DNA of 55,209 bases from Aliishimia sp965656085 (GTDB taxonomy: Bacteria; Pseudomonadota; Alphaproteobacteria; Rhodobacterales; Rhodobacteraceae). The first letter of the stretch is position 1, and each line of letters begins with the position of its first letter. The position numbers and the translations under genes are program-made. Under the pieces are notes generated by a model that was not told where the DNA came from, ran no database searches, and saw nothing but the letters and a program-made list of their open reading frames with translations. The stretch is from contig CBFHJA010000030.1 of NCBI GenBank assembly GCA_965656085.1, positions 1 to 55,209 of the forward strand, written 5' to 3'. Positions 50,997 through 55,209 of this stretch are shown piece after piece.

Positions 50997-52350
50997 CGTC
51001 CAGCCCAGTCCCGCCAGCTTCCCCGCAGAGGTCGAAACCCTGATCGTCGGCGCGGGCGCGGGCGGGCTAGTCGCGGCTCTAAGCGCCCATGACGCGGGCC
51101 AAGAGGTTCTGGTTCTCGAAGCGGACCCGCTCCCCTCCGGCTCCACTGCCCTTTCCGCTGGCCTGATCCCGGCGGCGGGTACAAAGGCGCAGGCGGCAGC
51201 GGGCATCTCCGACAGCACCGCCGCCTTCGCCGCCGACATCCAGCGTAAAGCCCATGACGAAAACGACCCCGAGCTTGTCCAGCGGCTTGCGGATGGCGCA
51301 GCGGAGGTGATCGACTGGCTGACGGACCGGCACGGGCTGGCCTTCTCGGTCGTCACCAATTTCGACTATCCCGGCCACAGCGCGCGCAGGATGCACGGCC
51401 TGCCTTCCCGCGCCGGGCGCGAGCTTGTGGACACGCTCGCAGCGACCTGCGCGAGCGAAGACATCGACATTCTCTGCGAGGCGCGGGTCACAACGCTCTA
51501 CCGGAGCGGCGACCGGATCACCGGCGTGCAGATCACCCGCCCCGATGGCAGCCATGAGCAGATCGGCGCGGGCCGCCTGATCCTCGCCTGCAACGGCTTT
51601 GGCGGCAACCGCGCGATGGTCGCCGAGCACATGCCGCAGATCGAAAAGGCACTGTGGTTCGGCCATGACGGCAACCGGGGCGAGGCGGTGACATGGGGCG
51701 CGGCGCTTGGCGCGCAGACCCAGCACCTCGGGGCCTATCAGGGCCACGGCAATGTCGCGCACCCGCATGGCATCCTGATCACTTGGGCCACGATGACCGA
51801 AGGCGGCGTGCAGGTGAACCGGGACGGGCGCCGATTTTGGGACGAGAGCCAAGGCTATTCCGAGGCAGCCCGCGCAGTGATGGCCCAGCCGGGCGGCGAA
51901 GCCTACGCGATTTTCGACGCGCGCATCGCAGAGATTGCCGCCCAGTTTCAGGATTTCCGCGACGCCGAGGCGGCGGGCGCGATCAAGCGCGCGGACAGTA
52001 CCCGAGAGCTGGCCGAGGCTCTGGACCTTCCCGCTGACGCGCTGGCGCAAACCCTCGCAGAGATCCCAACCACAGGCCCGGACGCGTTCGGACGTGACTT
52101 TCACGGCAAAACCCTCGCCCCGCCCTATTGCGGCGTGCGCGTCACCGGCGCGCTCTTCCACACCCAAGGCGGGCTGCGCACGGACCCCTCCACGCGTGTG
52201 CTCTCTGAGAGCGGCGCCCCTTTCCCAAACCTCTTTGCCGTGGGCGGCGCGGCGGTGGGCGTGTCCGGCGCCTCAGATAGTGGCTATCTGTCCGGTAACG
52301 GGCTCTTGGCAGCGGTCGTGTTGGGCCGGATCGCCGGGCGCGGCGTGTAA
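50989..52350 (+). CDS. FAD-dependent oxidoreductase, fumarate-reductase/tricarballylate-dehydrogenase-like
   Basis: A 453-residue flavoprotein with the N-terminal GAGAGG motif (21-26), LVLEAD at the end of beta-2, RLILACNGFGGN, and C-terminal FAVGGAAVGVSGASDSGYLSGNGLL. The architecture is that of the succinate dehydrogenase/fumarate reductase flavoprotein family without signal peptide, which includes tricarballylate dehydrogenase TcuA and 3-ketosteroid dehydrogenases. It could introduce a double bond into a substituted succinate, giving the alkene that the LeuCD-like enzyme hydrates. It is the last gene of the operon and its 3' end overlaps the convergent gene by 67 bp. Confidence 0.92.
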   Translation: MVDVQPSPASFPAEVETLIVGAGAGGLVAALSAHDAGQEVLVLEADPLPSGSTALSAGLIPAAGTKAQAAAGISDSTAAFAADIQRKAHDENDPELVQRLADGAAEVIDWLTDRHGLAFSVVTNFDYPGHSARRMHGLPSRAGRELVDTLAATCASEDIDILCEARVTTLYRSGDRITGVQITRPDGSHEQIGAGRLILACNGFGGNRAMVAEHMPQIEKALWFGHDGNRGEAVTWGAALGAQTQHLGAYQGHGNVAHPHGILITWATMTEGGVQVNRDGRRFWDESQGYSEAARAVMAQPGGEAYAIFDARIAEIAAQFQDFRDAEAAGAIKRADSTRELAEALDLPADALAQTLAEIPTTGPDAFGRDFHGKTLAPPYCGVRVTGALFHTQGGLRTDPSTRVLSESGAPFPNLFAVGGAAVGVSGASDSGYLSGNGLLAAVVLGRIAGRGV

Positions 52351-53240
52351 CCGAGCACCAACTCGGCGACCTGCGCGACCTGCGCCCAAGATGCCCCCGC
52401 CTCCTCTGCGACCTGCGCCGCCAGCCGATCGATCCGGCCTGCAATCTCCGCCGCCGCCTCCACCTCCGGCACCGGACGGCGCGGCCAGCCCGCGAAATGC
52501 GCCTCTTCCTCGGCCATATCCTCCACCAGCGGATCCGCGACCGCGCCGCCCTGCCCCGGATACCGGTGCCAGCCGACCGAGGCCTTGCGCCCCAGCCGCC
52601 CTTCGGAGACCGCGCGGGCAAAGAGCGGGAGCGGAGCAAGCCCCAGCCGCGTCTCGACCGCCTGCCGGTCCGCCAGAAGCGTATCGATCCCGAGCCGGTC
52701 CTGAAGCGCGAACGGCCCGACCGCGAAACCCGCGCCAGTGAGCGCCTCATCCAGCGCCTCCGGCGCGCCCCATGTCAAAAGCGCCTCTTCCAGCGCCCGG
52801 CCAAGCTCCGCATGAAGCCGCGCGGCGAGCGGGATTGTCCCGGCGGGATGCACCAGATGCACCGCGCCAAGCGCGTGTGCGACCGCACCGATGCGCCCGG
52901 ACGGATCAGAACCGATTTGTTCGACGAGATGGCCGGTTGTCACGCCGGGGCTGTGGTGAAGCGCGGGCCGGCCCGAACGGTCCGACCAGTCCAGCGACAC
53001 GGCGGCCTCAGGTCCTGCGGACAGATCGGCCACCGCCGTGTCGGTGTCTGCGGACAGATGGAGCAGCGCCGCCCGAGGGCCGAGCAGACGCGGCAGCATG
53101 TCGGAAATCCGGGCGCGGTCATGGGGATCGGGGTCAATGAGGGTGACCGACCACCCCGCCCGCGCCAGCGCCAGACAGAGCGGCAAAGCGCCGGGCTCAC
53201 GTCCGACAAAGCGCGGCGGCGCGGCGGTGTCAGCCGTCAA
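52284..53240 (-). CDS. 3-hydroxyacyl-CoA dehydrogenase-like protein with degenerate nucleotide-binding loop
   Basis: A 318-residue protein. The C-terminal half (about 150-235) has the 3HCDH helical-domain pattern: LLTWGAPEALDEALTGAGFAVGPFALQDRLGID and GRLGRKASVGWHRY. The N-terminus keeps a Rossmann-like layout (LARAGWSVTLIDPD), but the glycine loop reads VGREPGALPL instead of GxGxxG, so NAD binding is doubtful. The first start available is a TTG at 53240 inside the end of boxR (11-bp overlap). The 3' end overlaps the convergent flavoprotein by 67 bp. Location suggests a role in the box pathway's later beta-oxidation-like steps, but activity is uncertain. Confidence 0.72.
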   Translation of the reverse strand: MTADTAAPPRFVGREPGALPLCLALARAGWSVTLIDPDPHDRARISDMLPRLLGPRAALLHLSADTDTAVADLSAGPEAAVSLDWSDRSGRPALHHSPGVTTGHLVEQIGSDPSGRIGAVAHALGAVHLVHPAGTIPLAARLHAELGRALEEALLTWGAPEALDEALTGAGFAVGPFALQDRLGIDTLLADRQAVETRLGLAPLPLFARAVSEGRLGRKASVGWHRYPGQGGAVADPLVEDMAEEEAHFAGWPRRPVPEVEAAAEIAGRIDRLAAQVAEEAGASWAQVAQVAELVLGYTPRPAIRPNTTAAKSPLPDR

Positions 53241-54132
53241 GGAAGCCCCGGCTGCGGATCAGCCCGAGCAGGTCGGTCAGGCTTTCCTCCGGACTGCGCC
53301 CCGTGGTGTCGAGCGCGGCCTCGGCGCGGCTGTAATCGTCTTGCCGTTGATCGAGCAGCGCGCGGAGTTGTTTCATCGCCTCCGGACGCCCGCTCATCGG
53401 GCGCATATCGCCCTGCGCCCGCACGCGGTTCATGTGGTCTTCCGCCGTCGCCCGCACCCAAACCGTGTGATAGCGCGACAACAGCGTGGCGTAGGTCTCC
53501 GGCTCGCTGACGATCCCGCCCGCGACGGCGAGGATCAGGCGATTGTGCCGGGACGCGACCCGGCGCACGGCCTCGGCTTCCAGTTGGCGGTAGCCATCCG
53601 CGCCATAGAGCGCCATGATCTCGCCCACCGGCATCCCGGCCTTGAGTTCGATATCCTTGTTAAGCTCCACGAAGGGCAACCCGAGCGCCTCACCCGCGCC
53701 GCGCCCGAGCGTCGATTTACCCGCCCCGCGCAGCCCGATCAGGCAGATGCGCTGCGCCCGGTCCGGCCCCGGCGTCGCCTGCTCCAGCCGGTGCAGCACG
53801 CCCGCACGGGTGCTCTCATCGGCACCCCGGAAGAGTTCCACGAGGCGTAATTCGTCCGTATGGGTCTCATCGCCCAAAAGATCCACCAGCGACACGTCCA
53901 GCGCGTCCGCGACCCGGTTCAACAAACCGATGGAGATGTTGCCCTGCCCGCTTTCAAGCTGCGCGAGATAGCGTGGCGACACGCCCGAAAGCTCCGACAG
54001 AACCCGGCGCGGCATCCGCCGGGCGCTGCGCGTGGTGCGCACGTTGCGACCCAAGCGACCAAGCAGATCATCCACATCCGACGGCGTGGCCGACGACGCT
54101 TCGAATTGCTCTTGTGATCGACTTTCGTTCAT
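53230..54132 (-). CDS. boxR: BoxR/BzdR-type regulator: XRE helix-turn-helix fused to shikimate-kinase-like domain
   Basis: A 300-residue two-domain regulator. Residues ~25-88 are an XRE helix-turn-helix (RRVLSELSGVSPRYLAQLESG) and residues ~128-297 are shikimate-kinase-like, with P-loop GLRGAGKST at 133-141. This is the architecture of BzdR and BoxR, benzoyl-CoA-responsive repressors of benzoate genes. Start at 54132 (MNESRSQEQ) gives the family length; the ribosome-binding site is weak and the longer frame adds a cysteine-rich, unrelated leader. It is downstream of a flavodoxin and boxB on the same strand, as expected for a box locus. Confidence 0.9.
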   Translation of the reverse strand: MNESRSQEQFEASSATPSDVDDLLGRLGRNVRTTRSARRMPRRVLSELSGVSPRYLAQLESGQGNISIGLLNRVADALDVSLVDLLGDETHTDELRLVELFRGADESTRAGVLHRLEQATPGPDRAQRICLIGLRGAGKSTLGRGAGEALGLPFVELNKDIELKAGMPVGEIMALYGADGYRQLEAEAVRRVASRHNRLILAVAGGIVSEPETYATLLSRYHTVWVRATAEDHMNRVRAQGDMRPMSGRPEAMKQLRALLDQRQDDYSRAEAALDTTGRSPEESLTDLLGLIRSRGFLDG

Positions 54133-54245
54133 CGCGCACTTACCAACCTGACTGAGCTGTAGAGAGTAAAACGTGGTGGACGTCGGGCAAGCATGCCGTG
54201 ACATCCCGCCACAGTCAACAATGCGCCCGGCGCAGCGGTCTGACA

Positions 54246-54261
54246 CGGCCCGCCCGGGCCG
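54246..54261 (-). terminator. Hairpin after the flavodoxin gene
   Basis: CGGCCCG (54246-54252) and CGGGCCG (54255-54261) are a perfect inverted repeat with a 2-bp centre, 7 bp after the flavodoxin stop on the minus strand. No T tract follows. It may end the boxB-flavodoxin transcript before boxR or be a processing site. The boxR promoter presumably lies in the rest of 54133-54268. Confidence 0.35.
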
Positions 54262-54268
54262 ATCTCAC

Positions 54269-54727
54269 TCACGCTGCGGTCTCGGCAAGTTGCGGCATGA
54301 TCCCCGCAATCCAAGGCAAAGCGATATCTTCTGGCATCTCGAAGGACGACGCGTCGTGCAGCCCGCGTTCGCCGATCTGCCGCGCGCCCCGAGCCACGAG
54401 CATCTCCGCCAGCTTCTTCGAGCCGTGGTTGAAGGTCTCTGCAAAGACCATATCGCCAAGGCCAAAAATCGCGAAGCGAAGCCCCGTCAGGTCCGGCTGG
54501 CCCTCCTGAAGCGCCTCCTCGAAGGGCAGCGCCGTGGTGGGCAGATCGCCATTGCCATAGGTCGAGGTCACGAAGATATAGAACCGCGCGGGATCGAGCG
54601 CAGCAGGATCCACCTCCGACAGTGGCGCAATCTCGCAAGCATAGTCCGCGCCCAGTTCCGCTTCGATATCCTCGCAGAGCATCTCCGCATTGCCGGTTTC
54701 CGAGCCGTAATAAATTCCGATCTGCAT
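54269..54727 (-). CDS. Flavodoxin-domain protein in the box locus
   Basis: A 152-residue single-domain flavodoxin-like protein (MioC/CPR-N type). The FMN phosphate loop is YYGSETGNAEM near the N-terminus, followed by VTSTYGNGDLPTTA and FGLGDMVFAETFN, which are the isoalloxazine-flanking loops. GAGGGAGAG precedes ATG 54727. It begins 11 bp after the boxB stop, so it is co-transcribed with the epoxidase and may pass electrons to it. Confidence 0.88.
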   Translation of the reverse strand: MQIGIYYGSETGNAEMLCEDIEAELGADYACEIAPLSEVDPAALDPARFYIFVTSTYGNGDLPTTALPFEEALQEGQPDLTGLRFAIFGLGDMVFAETFNHGSKKLAEMLVARGARQIGERGLHDASSFEMPEDIALPWIAGIMPQLAETAA

Positions 54728-54738
54728 CCCGCTCTCCC

Positions 54739-55209
54739 TCACGCCATGTGGAGTTTGACGTATTCGAAATCGCCGGGCTTGTTGTCGATGCCGACCTTGG
54801 GCGGGGCGATCCAGCTGGCGTATTTGCCGGGCTCGAAGCACGGCTGCATCAGCGAGGTGATGAAATCGCCATCGGCCTTGGAGGGCAGGAACTCGTCGCG
54901 GCGGGCGGCCCACGCATCGGCGCTCAGGATATCCCCCTCGGGCGTCGTCTCGATCGGCGCGAACACGCCGATCTGGCGGTGGAACGCCTCATGCGGCAGC
55001 GCCATCTCGAAGTCGACCTTCGCGCGGCTGATCAGCTTGTTCCAGCGCCGCACACCGCCCGACGCATCGCGCACATAATCGTCGCGCAGCCGCATGTTGA
55101 TCGCGGTCAGCGCCGGCACCTCCTCGGTCACGATCTGCCCGTCCACCACATTCGCCACTTGGTATGTCGCGTCCTTCAGCTGGTGATCGTCCTCGATCCG
55201 CGCCTCCAT
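54739..55209 (-). CDS. boxB: Benzoyl-CoA 2,3-epoxidase subunit BoxB (C-terminal part)
   Basis: The last 156 codons of a gene that continues beyond the right edge; the methionine at 55209 is internal. I recognise BoxB, the di-iron oxygenase of aerobic benzoyl-CoA degradation, from the blocks NMRLRDDYVRDASGGVRRWNKLI-type region, MALPHEAFHRQIG and the C-terminal PPKVGIDNKPGDFEYVKLH. The di-iron ligands lie in the missing N-terminal two thirds. BoxB adds one oxygen atom to benzoyl-CoA with electrons from the reductase BoxA, which would be outside the window. A flavodoxin and boxR follow on the same strand. Confidence 0.88.
   Translation of the reverse strand: MEARIEDDHQLKDATYQVANVVDGQIVTEEVPALTAINMRLRDDYVRDASGGVRRWNKLISRAKVDFEMALPHEAFHRQIGVFAPIETTPEGDILSADAWAARRDEFLPSKADGDFITSLMQPCFEPGKYASWIAPPKVGIDNKPGDFEYVKLHMA

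Noticed and set aside
54173..55078. 301-codon plus-strand open frame opposite the flavodoxin and boxB
   Set aside because: Antisense to two recognisable proteins; no motif.
1..55209. Mobile elements, prophage, CRISPR arrays, tRNA or rRNA genes
   Set aside because: I looked for transposase or integrase motifs, regularly spaced repeats and RNA gene sequences and found none that I could support.

Overview
The window is GC-rich DNA with dense, often overlapping genes and no rRNA, tRNA, CRISPR array or insertion sequence that I can see. Gene content points to a marine alphaproteobacterium of the Rhodobacteraceae (Roseobacter-type): a DddL-type DMSP lyase, several ABC and TRAP uptake systems for organic solutes, a YbjN-proC-csaA neighbourhood, and the edge of an aerobic benzoyl-CoA (box) locus. 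That placement is an inference from gene content.

Region 1 (1-13305) is a divergent sugar-catabolic locus. Leftward genes encode a ribose/rhamnose-type ABC importer (binding protein, two permeases, double ATPase), an SDR dehydrogenase and an FAH-family hydrolase. Rightward genes encode a regulator that fuses a winged helix to a family-1 solute-binding domain, three SDRs, an M24-family protein and an FMN L-lactate dehydrogenase. A KDF-dehydrogenase-like SDR, a diketo-acid hydrolase-like FAH protein and a lactate dehydrogenase together fit the non-phosphorylating pathway that splits L-fucose or L-rhamnose into pyruvate and L-lactate. Two matching 13-bp palindromes, 21 bp apart, lie between the divergent operons.

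Region 2 (13440-20206) holds dddL, a hemolysin III family protein, a KASIII enzyme, thymidine kinase, a small membrane protein, a repeat-rich 400-bp gap, then a hydroxyacid dehydrogenase, csaA, proC and a YbjN protein.

Region 3 (20427-28103) is a divergent pair: an amidohydrolase with a CobW GTPase, and a peptide-type ABC importer without ATPase genes followed by a TauD-like dioxygenase that starts with TTG.

Region 4 (28218-31932) contains a large ABC-exporter-like protein whose nucleotide-binding motifs are all degenerate and which ends in a cyclic-nucleotide-binding domain, plus two small unknown proteins.

Region 5 (32124-39128) is a leftward catabolic cluster: GntR regulator, DapA-family lyase/deaminase, aldehyde dehydrogenase, P5CR-like reductase, MttB-family methyltransferase and a DAO-family flavoenzyme. 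It suggests use of a (methylated) cyclic or quaternary amine.

Region 6 (39347-52350) is a tightly coupled divergon around a GntR/UTRA regulator. On the left are LeuC/LeuD-like subunits and a TRAP transporter. On the right are a tautomerase-SnoaL fusion, HyuB, HyuA, a cysteine-less isochorismatase-fold protein, an isocitrate lyase/PEP-mutase family lyase and a fumarate-reductase-like flavoprotein. Read together they outline a pathway for a cyclic imide/amide or substituted dicarboxylate that ends in a retro-aldol cleavage. I consider this the best candidate for an undescribed pathway.

Region 7 (52284-55209) is the end of a box locus: partial boxB, a flavodoxin, boxR and a degenerate 3-hydroxyacyl-CoA dehydrogenase-like gene.
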